From Rhodosporidiobolus odoratus (lineage: Eukaryota; Basidiomycota; Microbotryomycetes; Sporidiobolales; Sporidiobolaceae): a DNA stretch of 64,000 nucleotides. A program made the translations under genes and the position numbers. The stretch is taken from positions 806,001 to 870,000 of the forward strand of contig JAOANU010000007.1 in NCBI GenBank assembly GCA_034387635.1. The letters are read 5' to 3'. Under the pieces are notes generated by a model, which worked only from the letters and a program-made list of their open reading frames with translations, was not told the DNA's origin and made no database searches. Within the stretch, counting starts at the first letter, position 1, and every line of letters begins with the position of its first letter. Below are positions 12,021-23,111 of the stretch, piece after piece.

Positions 12021-13557
12021 TCACATTCCCACCTCGAAGTCCGGCCTAAAGTAGAACAAGACTCCCCTCTTCTCACAAGCCTGCCTAAGGTTCCCAATCT
12101 CCACCTCATCCCAAGCCTCAGCCGCATCATGCACACTCAAACTCTCCAAACCCTTCGCATACTCCGCAACCGCAAGATCACTGACCAACTGAGGGGTATA
12201 GGTGAAGGTGGAAACGTGATTAAAAGCTTGAACGGTGAGACTTTTTAGCGAAGCGGGGAGGAGACGGAACACGTCGGTGCTGATTTCGGTAGCAGAGACG
12301 GCCAGGGTTTCGAGTTTGATGTAAGCGGGGAGGAGGCGGTCAAAGAGGGGTTGGGCGGCGGAATCGAAGAAGGCGAGGTCGTCCATGGTTGGGCTGATAA
12401 GCGTGAGAAGTGTGAGAAAAGGGATGAGGGTAAAAAGGAAAAAAAATAGGCACGAGAACAGGGCGTACTTGGACAAGAAGGAGAGATGCTTCATCGAGTC
12501 AGTCGAGCCGCGGAGAGCGGCGGTCGTCCTGCAAGGGGTGTGACAGTGAGTGAGCATGCGTACAGGCCGAGGAGAGAGCGTCAGAACGAACTCGTCCCTC
12601 GACAACAATTTCTCAAAGTATAACTCGCACACCTCCAACCCGGTGCATCGCCCAAGAACCTGCCAAAGCACGTCGTCGTCGGTGTCGCACCTCAGCCTAA
12701 GCCTGCGCAAGTTCTTGGGATCGAGTCCGTTGGGGATGGGAAGGTGACGAGCACTCCAGGAACTTCCGAAATCGAGTTCGAGGGTGTCGAGCATGGCGGG
12801 GAGGGCGAGGTCGTATAGGTCGGTGCGACCTGTCCCGCGGGGACGTTCAAAAATGTATGAGGGCTTTGGAGATAGGAGAGGTAGTAGAAGGACGGGAGAA
12901 TGAGGAAACAAGGGAAAAGTAATTTACTGTAGAGCTCGCTACCCCAACTTCCTTCCTCGCCCATCATCGCCGCGTCGGGCTGATAGAACCTCGGCGAGCA
13001 CACTAACGTCCTCAGTTGCGACAGCGACTTGAGGGCCGCGAACAAGGGTTCTCTCGCAGCCGAATGAAGTGGATGAATTTGAAGATGCGTCACGGACGAC
13101 GAGCAGAGAGACAGAATCTTGATGAGATTGATGGACGCGAAGTAGAACTGCTCGGAGGTGATGAGAGCGTCGGGGGAGAAGGGGGCGTCTTCGCCGATTG
13201 ATAGGACGAGGAACTTGACCTTGGAGGCTCTCGAGGGAATGGTCGACGCGAGCGTGCGAAGGAAGACCTCGTCGGAGTGGGGGCGGGTGAGAGCGACAGA
13301 TCTGTACATAACTGCAGTGGCTGTGTGGGGCCAAGGGTTCAAGGGTGGCTCTCACTGGTGACGAAGGAGGAAAGAAAAGACGAACCGGCTGGCTGCCAGC
13401 TTTTGCACACGAGGGTCAACGCCGCCATGGTCTCATTCGAATCCCAGCTCGTAAGATAGCCTCCGTGAGGCCTCACTCCGACAGATATATCGATAGCGTA
13501 GGAGAAAACGTCGATGAGGGCGACGGAAGGGAGTGTCGTCGCGAGATTGCTGGTCAT
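12021..13557 (-). CDS. F-box-like protein with leucine-rich repeats
   Basis: The start at 13557 gives an F-box-like N-terminus (LPSVALIDVFSYAIDI ... TLVCKSWQPA). Exon 1 ends at 13386 and exon 2 begins at 13320, restoring ATAVMYRSVALTRP. Downstream exons contain irregular leucine-rich repeats such as LRTLVCSPRFY, LDTLELDF, LRRLRLRC, LEVCELYFEKL, LETLAVSATEI and LKSLTVQAF. A short exon (HLSFLSK) lies between two introns near 12400-12550. Basidiomycetes carry large, fast-evolving families of such proteins, usually taken as substrate receptors of SCF ubiquitin ligases. Specific substrates are unknown. The F-box is degenerate, so adaptor function is inference. Confidence 0.75.
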
Positions 13558-13917
13558 TTTTCCTCTTCACGAAGACGGATTCTATGCGGCCTGTACGCAG
13601 CAATGAGAGCTCCTCCGGTGGTATTGAGAGTCTGCGACGGCTGAAGAAGCAGGTACGGAGTGAGATTGCGGGAAAGTGCTGAGGGTGTGTAGCGAGAGAG
13701 AAGTAGGTAGCAAAGAGAGTAGTACCATTCGGACTTGCGCCATGACTGTGCAGCTGACTCGTCGCACGCACGAAACATATCCGACCGGAATGGAGAGTAC
13801 CACCTCCGACCGGATTGGCAGGTCGAGCACATCGCAAGAGGTGAGACGAGGTGGGACGATATGATTTGTGGTGAGTTGCTGGTGAGTTGCTGGGCACTTC
13901 CGGTCACCGCTATAGCT

Positions 13918-14372
13918 TCATCCGACCATGCTGCCCTGTTCGTCAGCTTTCAATGCGCGAGTAGGCCTCAACATTCTCCCGCGACGCCCGGCGGACCCTC
14001 GCTCTTGAGCGACGCAAAGGTGGTTGCCGGCGTCGTCCATTCTGTCGCACCGGCGAGTGACGACCAGGCGGTTGCGCATCGGCAATAGAAGTGGTGGCCA
14101 GGCGGCATAGGGCGAGGAGAAGCCTGAGGACAACGGAGGGCGGAAGTGTGATAGAGTGAGGGTGGAAGCGGGACTGAGCCGAGTCGCGAATCGTACGGCA
14201 CAGGTGGCGCGAAGGTGGTACGTCGGCTTGTGCATCTACTGGCACCATCGGCGCCGTCTTGCGAGAAGGAGCGAACGTGGGTGACAGAGTCCAGACTCAT
14301 TTTTTTTGTTTCCACTTCGTCGTCGCCGTTCAGTATCTTGGCTGCCTCTGGATCTGTCGACACGCGCTTCAT
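13918..14372 (-). CDS. Possible small hypothetical protein, two exons
   Basis: An ATG at 14372 opens an acidic, coding-like segment (MKRVSTDPEAAKILNGDDEV and on through VTHVRSFSQDG). A second coding-like segment ends at 13918 with RNRLVVTRRCDRMDD followed by a Gly/Arg-rich tail. The two lie in different frames, so an intron must join them, and I could not fix its borders. No family is recognised. This may be a real lineage-specific gene or a chance run; another possible C-terminal run lies at 13554-13830. Confidence 0.25.
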
Positions 14373-15015
14373 ATTGTGCAACACACCGCTCCGCCTTCTC
14401 CCGCAGATCTCGGCTTGCTTCCTATATCAGCGCGTCGCCGTCTTTGCCCGTGGGTCAACCGGCTGTTTTTGTTGCACGCTGGAGCTCTATGACTCGGCTG
14501 CAGTGTAAGGAGGCGAGACCCCTCCCCTCCGCAAAGCGCTATTCGTGGGCTGGCAAGACTGCATCAAGATTTTCGTCCTGCGGTAGCCGTCGCACAAAGT
14601 CTTGGACTGTTGCCGACCGACGAAGCCTACCCGCAATATGGTACAAGAGCGCTCTTAAGGCTCGAGCGTCGCGAAGACGACTGGTAGAAGCTGATGCAGG
14701 GATAAATGGGCAGAGCTATATAGAGTACAAAGAAGAAAGAGAAAACGAACGGCCAGTTTCGTCCGCTCCAGGTTCGACGCATTAAGAGGCGGTCCGCACA
14801 GTCAGGGGCAAAGCATGATTGCCGTGACGCTTTCGAAGATAGCTAGTAACGACAGAAAGAGCGAGAGCAAACGCACCAGAATAAGAAGGTTAAAGAGAGT
14901 CTATACTACTTCTATTTCGTTGTCCATCGTCCGTTTACAAGGTCAAAGTGAGAGCGGGGATATAAGATACAGAACAGTGTGGAAGGGCCCACACGGAGAG
15001 AGGGAAAGTACGGTC
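14373..15015. other. No gene recognised
   Basis: This lies downstream of the minus-strand gene ending at 15016. Several open frames exist on the plus strand, but their composition does not look coding and no family motif is seen. Much is probably 3' UTR. Confidence 0.4.
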
Positions 15016-16811
15016 TCAATTCAGCGCTGAATCGTCGATATCCTCTTCGGGACTCGAGCTGTGCCCGGCAGCTGGACCGGAGCGAGAGCGCAAGCGGCTC
15101 GGGACTCGTCTCGAGTAACGGTATGAAGGTTTGAACGTCGGAGAGGGCACACTCGGTGGTGGGGGTGGTGAGGCAGAATGGGAGGAGTGTCTGCCTCTGT
15201 GCGGCAGAGGAGAGTGGTTGCGCGCCACCACTTCCTATTGTTTCAGCGAGACTTCGTAAGCGTACATAGAATGTGAACGAGAAGAGACGGAGAGAAGACG
15301 GACGCACAAATTCCTGCCCCGAGCCTGCTCCCGCACGTTGCAACTCGAGATCGCGGTGATGCTTCTCGTCTTCGTCAACCTTCCTCATTACCCTCGCTTT
15401 CCAATCGTGCCAACTCAGGTGCAGAAACACCGCCTCCTCCCTCTCATGAACCTGAGCGAGACCTACCATCGCCGGCGGCATCTTACCTTCCAACGCCGCC
15501 AATTTCGCAAACTTCGCCCACCGTTCGTTGATGTCTTTGACGCTCTTGTTGGCAAGGTGATGAAGACGTTGGAAGCGCGGGATACCTTGCGCGTACAAGA
15601 GGAAGCCTCGATAGAGCTCGTCGCGGGGCAGTTTCGTGTCGAACGAGATCTCGAGATACCGCGCTGCTGAATGGTCGCCGTCGAGCTGTTGGTGATCATG
15701 AGGAGGCGGAGGGATGTGCTCCATGAACTTGTGCAGATGGCGGGCAAAGGCGGCGCAAAGGGCGTCTTTGGCGCCGATGGACGAGTTGTGGTCACCGAGA
15801 CGACCGAGGGCGTCGTCGAAGACGTTCTTCAAGAGGAGGAAGCTGATCGGGTCAAGGCTATGCAGCATAGCGTTAGAAACGAAAGCCGCTCATGCGGGAT
15901 GGGAAATCAAACTCACGCGTCTTCCAGACGGAATCGTGCATCGAGGGCGGCAGGGTAAGCTTTCGGGGCTGGCAACCGCTCGCGCTCGATCGCTTCCCGC
16001 TCTTCTTCGGTAAGTGTCGATATTTGATATGCGAGCTCGGAAGATCTATGGAGAGGATGGTCAGCTGTACAGAAGGAGCAGGAAAGCAAGAGAACAAGCC
16101 AACCTATACCACTCGACGGCATGTACCAAGTGACCCCAGGTGGCTCCCTTCTTCTCCTCGAGAGGCACTCGCCGATCTGACTCGGTCAGCCACCTAGGCA
16201 CCGCCAGACCGTCCGTCTGCTCGCAGAAAGCGATATACTTGCGCCATACTTTGCTCTCTACCCTGCCGGAGTCGCTCGACCAATAAAACCACGCCCGATA
16301 GATGTCGTCGACTTGAGCGCCCGGCGCGCCGTGAGAGCGCACCCAATGAAGGTAACCGGACCTGATCCGACTTTTGGCGTTGGGTCCCCATTCGGCTTTG
16401 TTTTGCTCCGGGTACTTACCGTAATCGCGAATTGAGCGAAAGGTCTCGAGAATGAAGGCGAGAGGAGCGTCTCGAAGGCTGTAGGGTGGCGGGAAAGAGT
16501 GTCAGCTGCCAAGGGCCATGGTCAAAGCGTTGAGCGACAGAAAAACGAACGGATCAAGCTCATGCCTTGCAATCTCTTCGAAATCCTCGGGGTCTTCGTC
16601 AACAAATTCGAATGGGTCTTGGTCCGAGTCGGAATGACTGCGAGGGGAAGTACGGCTCAGCTAGGAGTAGCAAACGGAAACAGGCGAGGACGAAAAAAGA
16701 ATTGGCCTACACTCCGATGTCCTCGTGAAACTGCCCATGAAGGCGCGGGCGCTTGCTCGTCAAAGACGAAAAGCGTTCGTGTGGGGTCTTGTTGAACCCG
16801 GGAGCGGCCAT
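15016..16811 (-). CDS. Spliced hypothetical protein of about 480 residues
   Basis: The start at 16811 reads MAAPGFNKTPHERFSSLTSK. Exons then give HSDSDQDPFEFVDEDPEDF, LRDAPLAFILETFRSIRDYG, RIRSGYLHWVRSHGAPGAQ with VDDIYRAWFYWSSD, the acidic helix ELAYQISTLTEEEREAIE, and a long exon from LDPISFLLLKNVFDDALGRL to AGAGSGQEF. A final exon is rich in Ser, Pro and Arg. Introns with good GT...AG borders sit near 16640-16710, 16430-16560, 16380, 16046-16103, 15875-15920 and 15235-15306. The protein looks soluble and helical with many Trp and His. No known domain was recognised; it may be specific to this lineage. Confidence 0.65.
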
Positions 16812-17857
16812 GTGCAGGTGCGGAGGTAGGTATGGCGAGAAATGGGTTTGTCAAAGACAAGAAGAGAAAGAGCGACGGCACGGCAGTCAAGCGACACCGA
16901 AGGGACTCTGTCGACCGCGCGCAGCTTCAGAAGGGTTCTCGACGATGCCACCCCGCCAGGTCCGGTTATTTTTGCGAAGACGCGAGGGAGTTGAGATTCG
17001 GTGAGAAAATCGTTGGCAAGACTTTCCTGGCAAAGGGAGCGGGACGGTACACAGCCGCCCTTTTCTGTTGACTGTGACGGTCGACGACTGCGTACCGATA
17101 AATGATTTGCTCGAGAGTTGCTGTGGGAGGAAGCATGGGTCAGAGGAGAGACTGGCAACTGGGAAGAGTTAACGTACTCGAACCCTTTCGTGCGGCTCGT
17201 AGCTCTCTGCGGCTGCAACTGGCGACTCCGCCGTTCGGGGAAGGTTGACGAAGGAGAGCGAAGGTCGACGCAGATTGAGTGCGCGAACCGAACAGCTTCG
17301 GTGCAGCTTCGGTAGGTCGGTCGACTTGCTTGACGGGCGGAGAGGCAGGCGTGAGCGGTTCGTGGAAGATGCAGGACAGGAGGTGCTATGTAGAGGAGAA
17401 GTCCGCGGACGATGGGGTCAAATGCGGTGATGAGAAGGTGAGCGGGAGACGTCGGATGAAGCTTCAAGGAAACCGGCGGGCATGTACAGAGTGAGCGTAC
17501 AACGTAGAAACAGGCGCATGTAGCATGCGTAACGGCAAGTCAGCGAACGGAATGAGAAGTCCTCGGCACCCTCCAGGCCGCGCAAATCTTATCTGACGAA
17601 TCTCGCCGCCAATCGCGGCACACGTCTTCCGACATTTCCAGACCATCGACTCCCACTTATTCTCGTGCCGTCCCCTCGCTTGCATGCGTGCCGCAATATC
17701 GTTCGAGCCTCTCCTCTCATCTCGCCTTTCTTGATCCGTTCTTTTCGGATCATCTTCCGATCTATGCTGCTTGTCCTCGACCACCGGCGGTCCTTGACAA
17801 CTCCCTTCTTCGCTCCCAATTGACCTACATCGCCCCTCCACCCCATCGACCCCCACT
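16812..17857. other. Long region without a supported gene
   Basis: This covers the promoter of the minus-strand hypothetical gene and the 3' flank of eIF4E. A 235-codon open frame on the minus strand (16760-17467) exists but has Ser/Arg/Pro-rich shadow-like composition, overlaps the neighbouring start and shows no motif. Confidence 0.45.
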
Positions 17858-19072
17858 TCAAACGGTCCACTTGCCCTTCGGCCCATGATGACTAGCAAAC
17901 TCAACATCCGAACTAACCTTATCCCTATCCCCAAAGCTAGCCTTGCCCTCAACAAACCCAAGAATCCCATACTTGAAATGCCTCCCAATGTTCTCGATCC
18001 TCTCTTTAACCTTCTCGAGGTCCTCCTTGCCTTCACCTTCGCTTGAAGCGGAGGAAGATCGAGTCCAGATGTTTATCCTGAAGAAGGCTTTGCGGGCGCT
18101 GACGATTACGCCGGTGATTTCGTTTGAAAAGGAAGAGGGGAGAGGGGAGGGACTGGCGGCGGAGGTAGGGGAGGAAGGCGCGGAGGTGGAGGTGAAGGGG
18201 GTTTCGAAGGTTTCACCGATTGCAGCGAGCATCTGCATAACGCGAAGTAGGCAATAATCAGTTGCGGGCTTTTGAGAGGGACCAGGTGGACTCGCTATCT
18301 CAGCAGCGAGGACTCAAGTGCCGAGGGAAAGAAAGGGTACAAATGGCCTGAGGGACCGGGAGGAAAGAAGCGAGAGCTCACCGTGTTCAACCACATCATA
18401 TCGACGCTTTCCGTATACTTCCCTCTCGGTAACTGAACGGCCCACTTGCCTCCTTGCTCGTTGGCCGGATCTTCCCACGCGGGCTTGACGCCCTTCTTGA
18501 AGAGGTAGTAGTTCGAGTTGGAGGAGGAAAGGACCGATGGCGCGACGATGTTGTTGTAGAGGCTGTGTTGACCGGGTGCAGCGCAGGAGGGCAGGAGGGG
18601 GGGGAATGCGAACAGTAGCGAGCGTCCAGATGGGCGGAATGACGGCAGGGAAAACCGGGATAAATGCAAAGTAGACGAAACGCGTTGATCAGCATGTGCC
18701 CTCCAGTCAGCTCATCACATAATGTGAAGTCCTTGAGCATTCATGGAGTCTGGGACCCTCTACATGCGGTCTCACACGAAGCGAAGGAAGAGCGACTCAC
18801 CCCCAGAACTCCTCGACACTGCTGACGGTGCTAACCTCAGTCAGGGCATCGTCCCAGCTCTGAGCCTTGACCTGCCTACTCGCACTGTCGAACCACAGAG
18901 TCCACGGGCTATACAACGGATGCTTGACGGTAAAGTCGGTGGGGGAATCGAAGACAGTCTTGTCCGCGGCATCTTTTTCCATGGAGCTGGTGACGGCGGC
19001 GTGAGCGGCGGTGGCGGCTGAAGGAGGGAGCGCAGAGTCGGTCGGGGCGGCAGGGGCGGTGTTTGATGCCAT
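17858..19072 (-). CDS. eIF4E: Eukaryotic translation initiation factor 4E (mRNA cap-binding protein)
   Basis: Three exons. Exon 1 (from 19072) has an Ala/Pro-rich N-terminus, then HPLYSPWTLWFDSASRQ and SWDDALTEVSTVSSVEEFWG. Exon 2 gives LYNNIVAPS, YYLFKKGVKPAWEDPANEQ and GGKWAVQLPRGK. Exon 3 starts MLAAIGETFE and ends with HHGPKGKWTV. The aromatic residues that sandwich the cap guanine (Trp in TLWF/FWG and in AWEDPAN), the following Glu, and the basic phosphate-contact residues are present. An insertion rich in Ser, Pro and Ala (about 25 residues) after ETFETPF and another Ser/Glu-rich one after NIWTRSSS lengthen the loops compared with yeast. It binds m7G caps and recruits eIF4G. It shares a promoter region with the carrier gene on its right. 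Confidence 0.95.
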
Positions 19073-19312
19073 TGTTGCGTATAGATTGACGGCGAAGAGG
19101 TGGGAGGAGAAGGTGAAGGCAGGTTGAGCGCTACACGTGGTAGGGTGTACTGAGCGAGGGTGTAGTGGATCTTGCGCGTACAGCTAGCAATGTAATGCCG
19201 TCCTCTACCAATTCAAGCGAGAAATTGAACGTGGTGAGGGAATGTGAAACTTTTTCTTCCGCCCTCCGCTACTTTACCCTCTCCATCTCCCCTAACTGCT
19301 CGATACGAAGCC
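19073..19312. promoter_or_regulatory. Divergent promoter between eIF4E and the mitochondrial carrier
   Basis: About 240 nt separate the two start codons. No specific element was assigned. Confidence 0.4.
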
Positions 19313-21232
19313 ATGCTGCTCGAGAATGCCATATCGGAGGAGCTCCCATCGCCTCAGCCCAGCTCGAACCAGCCAGAGAGGCCGCCACCTTCAATCTCAC
19401 CTCGACGGCATGACAGCACACCTCGATTACAGCCTACAACCACGGAAAAGGACAAGATGATCGCCGCGTCTGTAGGAGCACTACTCACAAGCCTCACCAG
19501 TACGTTACACAAGCCTGTCGTGCCAGACAACAGCCAGAAGAGCCGTTTCAACGGCGAGCCGATCCAAGGCGTAATCGCTTCGTTGCAACTTCGAGCCAGC
19601 CAGCGTTGCGTGGACCCGGACCAGCATTACTCTCTGACGGAGGGCGAAAGGTTAATCATGTGCCGGAGTGATGGCCGGCACATTACCGCCATTTTCCTTT
19701 GCGCAATTCTGCCCACCTTGCTGGCGCTCAGCTGCTTCGCACCAGTACATTGCACTGGTATTAACCCCATCGCTCTCACAGTGACACCTTTCGACGTGAT
19801 CAAGACTCGCCTACAAACCGCCCCGTCAGCTTCCGCCCGCTCTTCGCCCTTTTCCGTTCCACCAACACCTGCACCGGCGCCTCACCTCCCTTCAACGCAC
19901 CCCTTTTCGCAAGCTACCCACACACCTCATCCTGCACCTATAGCGTCGACGTCGTCCGCTTTAGCACCTTCGGCTGGAGAAGCTCGAGGAGGATCCTCCT
20001 TCTTCTCCCGTTTCTCTCCTTCGCCTCCATCCGTCACTCGAGCTTCTCTACCAGCATCTGGTGCTCACGGCACTCTCGCCATTCCTTTCCCTCCTACCTC
20101 CTCCTCATCTGCCTCATCTGCCGCAAGCTTCCCAATCTTCCCATCCTCCGCTGCATCCTCAGCGGTACCTCGACCTCGACCCACCGCTCCACCAAACACC
20201 TTCCTTCCCCTCCTCTCTCACATTTTGCGAACCGAAGGTCCTTCCGCTTTATGGAGAGGCACCTCCCCAACCCTGATGATGAGCGTCCCTGGCCAAGTCA
20301 TATACATGCTAGGCTACGATTGGGGTCGACGAACTGCCTTTGCCCATCCTCCAAGTTGGGGTCAAACTCGTCAAGGTGATCTCAGCAGCTTCTACACAAC
20401 TATGGTACCCCTCACAGCAGGAGCAGGAAGTCGAACCGTCGTGGCGGCATTACTTTCTCCAGTCGAGTTACTGAGAACGCAACTTCAGTCTCAATCCGAG
20501 GCTTCGGCACAGGGGTTGGTACATCTCATGAAACAGTTGGAATGGAGGACAGCTTGGAGAGGACTTGGACCGACGCTTTGGAGGGATGTACCGTTTTCGG
20601 GGATTTATTGGGCGGGGTATGAAGGGATCAAGAGGGGGTTGACCGGGGGACGGGGGTTGGGCGAGTCGGCTAGCGGGAAGTCTCTGATGTCGGTCAGGGT
20701 GACTCGGGTGGAGAAGGAATTGGGCGAGTTTGGGGTGGCATTCGTCAGTGGGGCGGGGAGCGGAATGGTGCGTCTCTGTCTTGTCTCTTTTCTGAAAATG
20801 CCAGTTCTTGTCATTCGACTCGCGCCGGCTGACGGGTCGTGTAATATGCAGATCGCTGCAACTCTCACCAACCCATTCGACGTGATCAAGACTCGACGAC
20901 AAGCTTTTTCTTCCGGCAAGGAAGGATCAGCGGCAAGTACTCGAACACTCGATGTACTACGAACAATAGCGCGGGAAGAAGGCGCAGCTGGGTGGTTCAG
21001 GGGGTTGACGCCGAGGCTGGTCAAGGTGCGTTGTTCTCGGGTCCCTCGCCTCCCGGTTTCTCCTGCGCCCTTACCTTTGTTGTACATGTGTAAGCTGACT
21101 TGTTCTTTTGTCGCTGTCGGATGCCAGGTCGGACCTGCATGCGGTCTCATGATCGGTTGCTATGAGGCTATCTCTTCCGTCTCCTCGGCGAAGCAAGCCT
21201 CGACCTCCGCCTCTTCCTCAATGTCAGAATAG
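19313..21232 (+). CDS. MTM1: Mitochondrial carrier, MTM1/SLC25A39-SLC25A40 type
   Basis: Exons 19313-19499, 19782-20767, 20852-21025 and 21128-21232. The first ATG in frame is 19313 (MLLENAISEE). Three carrier signatures are seen: TPFDVIKTRLQT in repeat 1, SPVELLRTQLQS in repeat 2 and NPFDVIKTRRQA in repeat 3. They are joined by ALWRGTSPTLMMSVPGQVIY, AWRGLGPTLWRDVPFSGIYW and GWFRGLTPRLVKVGPACG. The repeat 1-2 loop is very long and Ser/Pro-rich, as in the SLC25A39/40 and Mtm1 branch, which is linked to mitochondrial glutathione import, manganese and iron-sulfur metabolism. It is an inner mitochondrial membrane protein. All three introns have lengths divisible by three and contain no in-frame stop, so the gene reads open even unspliced. 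Confidence 0.88.
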   Translation: MLLENAISEELPSPQPSSNQPERPPPSISPRRHDSTPRLQPTTTEKDKMIAASVGALLTSLTSTLHKPVVPDNSQKSRFNGEPIQGVIASLQLRASQRCVDPDQHYSLTEGERLIMCRSDGRHITAIFLCAILPTLLALSCFAPVHCTGINPIALTVTPFDVIKTRLQTAPSASARSSPFSVPPTPAPAPHLPSTHPFSQATHTPHPAPIASTSSALAPSAGEARGGSSFFSRFSPSPPSVTRASLPASGAHGTLAIPFPPTSSSSASSAASFPIFPSSAASSAVPRPRPTAPPNTFLPLLSHILRTEGPSALWRGTSPTLMMSVPGQVIYMLGYDWGRRTAFAHPPSWGQTRQGDLSSFYTTMVPLTAGAGSRTVVAALLSPVELLRTQLQSQSEASAQGLVHLMKQLEWRTAWRGLGPTLWRDVPFSGIYWAGYEGIKRGLTGGRGLGESASGKSLMSVRVTRVEKELGEFGVAFVSGAGSGMVRLCLVSFLKMPVLVIRLAPADGSCNMQIAATLTNPFDVIKTRRQAFSSGKEGSAASTRTLDVLRTIAREEGAAGWFRGLTPRLVKVRCSRVPRLPVSPAPLPLLYMCKLTCSFVAVGCQVGPACGLMIGCYEAISSVSSAKQASTSASSSMSE

Positions 21233-21958
21233 ACGTTCTCTTCAACTCGATTCCCCACCTGTATCCTCCCCGTCTGCCGTCCCCAGCTCTTCCCTCATCC
21301 CGTATACGCCGTTATACCTTCCTCGCTGTTCCTGTTCGTACCTCCAAAGCATTAGACGATTTAGGATTCTGTTGTAAGACGATCTCGCATCTCCTTCCTT
21401 CGCCGCGCTCGGTCTGAAGTCCTCCTCGCAGCTGTGGAAGCTTTAGTAAGCAGACGTCAGCGCCTCTCGCGCGACAACATGGCGGCAGGAACGAAAGAGG
21501 GAAAGCGCTACCTTGCGCATTGCCATGCTGTACACTGTCTTCCTGGACGGCAGCGACTCCGCGCCAAGACCTCAGCTTCGTTCCGTATCGCCTCGACGTT
21601 GCGTTACTGCAGGATTAATCATCCGACCCACCTCCGAGATGGCGCCTTCTCCATCCCGACTCAGTTTCATCCCGCTGTCGGACCCGGCCGTTCAGGCTTT
21701 CAAGCTCAAGGCCCGACCGCACCGCTCTTTTCGCATATGGGCAGCATATGGGACTATCTCAAAGCTCGTAGAAGACCTTCACCGCTCGACCTTCTGTGGC
21801 TTCGTCACGGATACGCCAAGAATAGACTCAGCGTTTTTATCCCGTCAACATCGCGTCTTGTCCTCCTTCTTCTCTCGCGTTTCTTCCGTTGCCTGCCGTC
21901 TCAGTGGCTTGGCTCTTCTCGCGGTAACGCTCAAAGACCGTACTGACGTCCACTGATC
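21233..21958. other. Downstream flank with ambiguous open frames
   Basis: Two plus-strand frames overlap at 21434-21956 and both look partly coding, for example MAPSPSRLSFIPLSDPAVQA in one and MGSIWDYLKARRRPSPLDLL in the other. No family is recognised and no exon structure could be chosen. It may be the 5' part of, or a remnant related to, the two genes that follow. Confidence 0.3.
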
Positions 21959-22584
21959 ATGTTAAGCGATGCTCGGTGCTCTATTCTCCGTTATCGGTCT
22001 GCTGACTAGACACTGCTGACTTCTTCTCGACGTCTTATCAACGTCCGCGTCTCGGGTCACGACGGAGTACGAAGGGGCTCCAACCAAGAAAGAGTTTGAC
22101 GGAACCGCTACTTCGAAGAACAGACGCTACTCAACAACCTCTCGGCACGACACCACATCCCTTTCAAGGATTACTTGGAGCCAGTCGTCTCCTCCCGCTG
22201 CTTTGTGCGTCATTCTTCGCTGACGCAGTGGTCTTTACAGGCGCAAGCCATTCGATCAACCTCATGTGAAAAATATGGAGAAAGGAGTTATTGCCATCGG
22301 GTAAGGACGTCGCGGAGCTTGTTTAGGAACCATCAACTGAACTCAGGCTCTGTAATCCACAGCAAGAGCTTGCAGGATCTGTACTTCACGAAGTTGATTG
22401 CGGACTATCGTGAACTTCTTATGAGGGTACGCACTCCCTGTGCCACATCGAAAATTGAACTCACCCTGACACGATATAGGATGATGAGATTGACCAGCCG
22501 GAGCACGACCTGGTCCCATCGTTCAGCAGCGGAACCCGAATTTTCCAATCTTCGACATGGGCGAACGTTCTCAGGCAGTTGTAG
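21959..22584 (+). CDS. Lineage-specific hypothetical protein, first of two related genes
   Basis: The proposed start ATGTTAAGCGATGCTCG is followed at once by a GTGC donor. Later exons read QTLLNNLSARHHIPFKDYLE, RKPFDQPHVKNMEKGVIAIG, SKSLQDLYFTKLIADYRELL and DDEIDQPEHDLVPSFSSG, ending in ANVLRQL and a stop at 22584. Introns have good borders at about 22203-22239 and 22434-22480, while the first intron acceptor is uncertain. The first exon and the LSxRxxIxFKxY segment resemble the next gene at 23112, so the two look like diverged tandem copies. No known domain was recognised. Confidence 0.4.
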
Positions 22585-23111
22585 GTGGCATTGTCGAAAC
22601 GGTTGAGTTCAGCTCCCTGTCTACCTTTCTGGGCTGCAGAAGCCGCTGCACCAACAGTAAACGTGAACTCCTTCAGCTGTCTACCGTCGATATTGGTGAG
22701 CATGGCCAGTATATATGACATCCCTGGAGTCTCTTACCCGTCAAGCTCTACACGTTAGCATGTAGCTGGATGTAGCGCTTCGATGACAGGCGACTTCCGG
22801 TCCAGCCTCCGTCCGTACTCCCACCAACGGCCGGAACTTGACCTTCTCAGGTTAGTCCCGCTTCGGTCGCGCTCAAATCCCGCTCTCGAGTCACCCGTCA
22901 AAGGACATTGAGGTCCGAACACATCGCTCCTGTTGTACAGGAGCTCACAGGAAGTTCGAAAAAGATACTCTCGTAAGCACCGCGGATGGGCAGTTGTTCC
23001 GCGAACATCGCTTCTTGCTTGGTGTTGCCCTTCCTTTTTCCCGCTCTGCTTGCACCTTCCACAGTTTTGTTGGCTGCGACTCCCCAAACACTACACTATC
23101 TACCTTTGACC
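22585..23111. other. Spacer between the two related genes
   Basis: No gene is supported here. A minus-strand open frame of 110 codons (22755-23087) is Arg/Ser/Cys-rich and looks like a shadow. Confidence 0.35.

Noticed and set aside
16760..17467. 235-codon minus-strand open frame
   Set aside because: It overlaps the start of the better-supported gene at 16811, is Ser/Arg/Pro-rich like a shadow frame, and shows no domain or splice context.
19244..19312. Apparent start of the carrier at 19244
   Set aside because: The codon is GTG; the first in-frame ATG is 19313.
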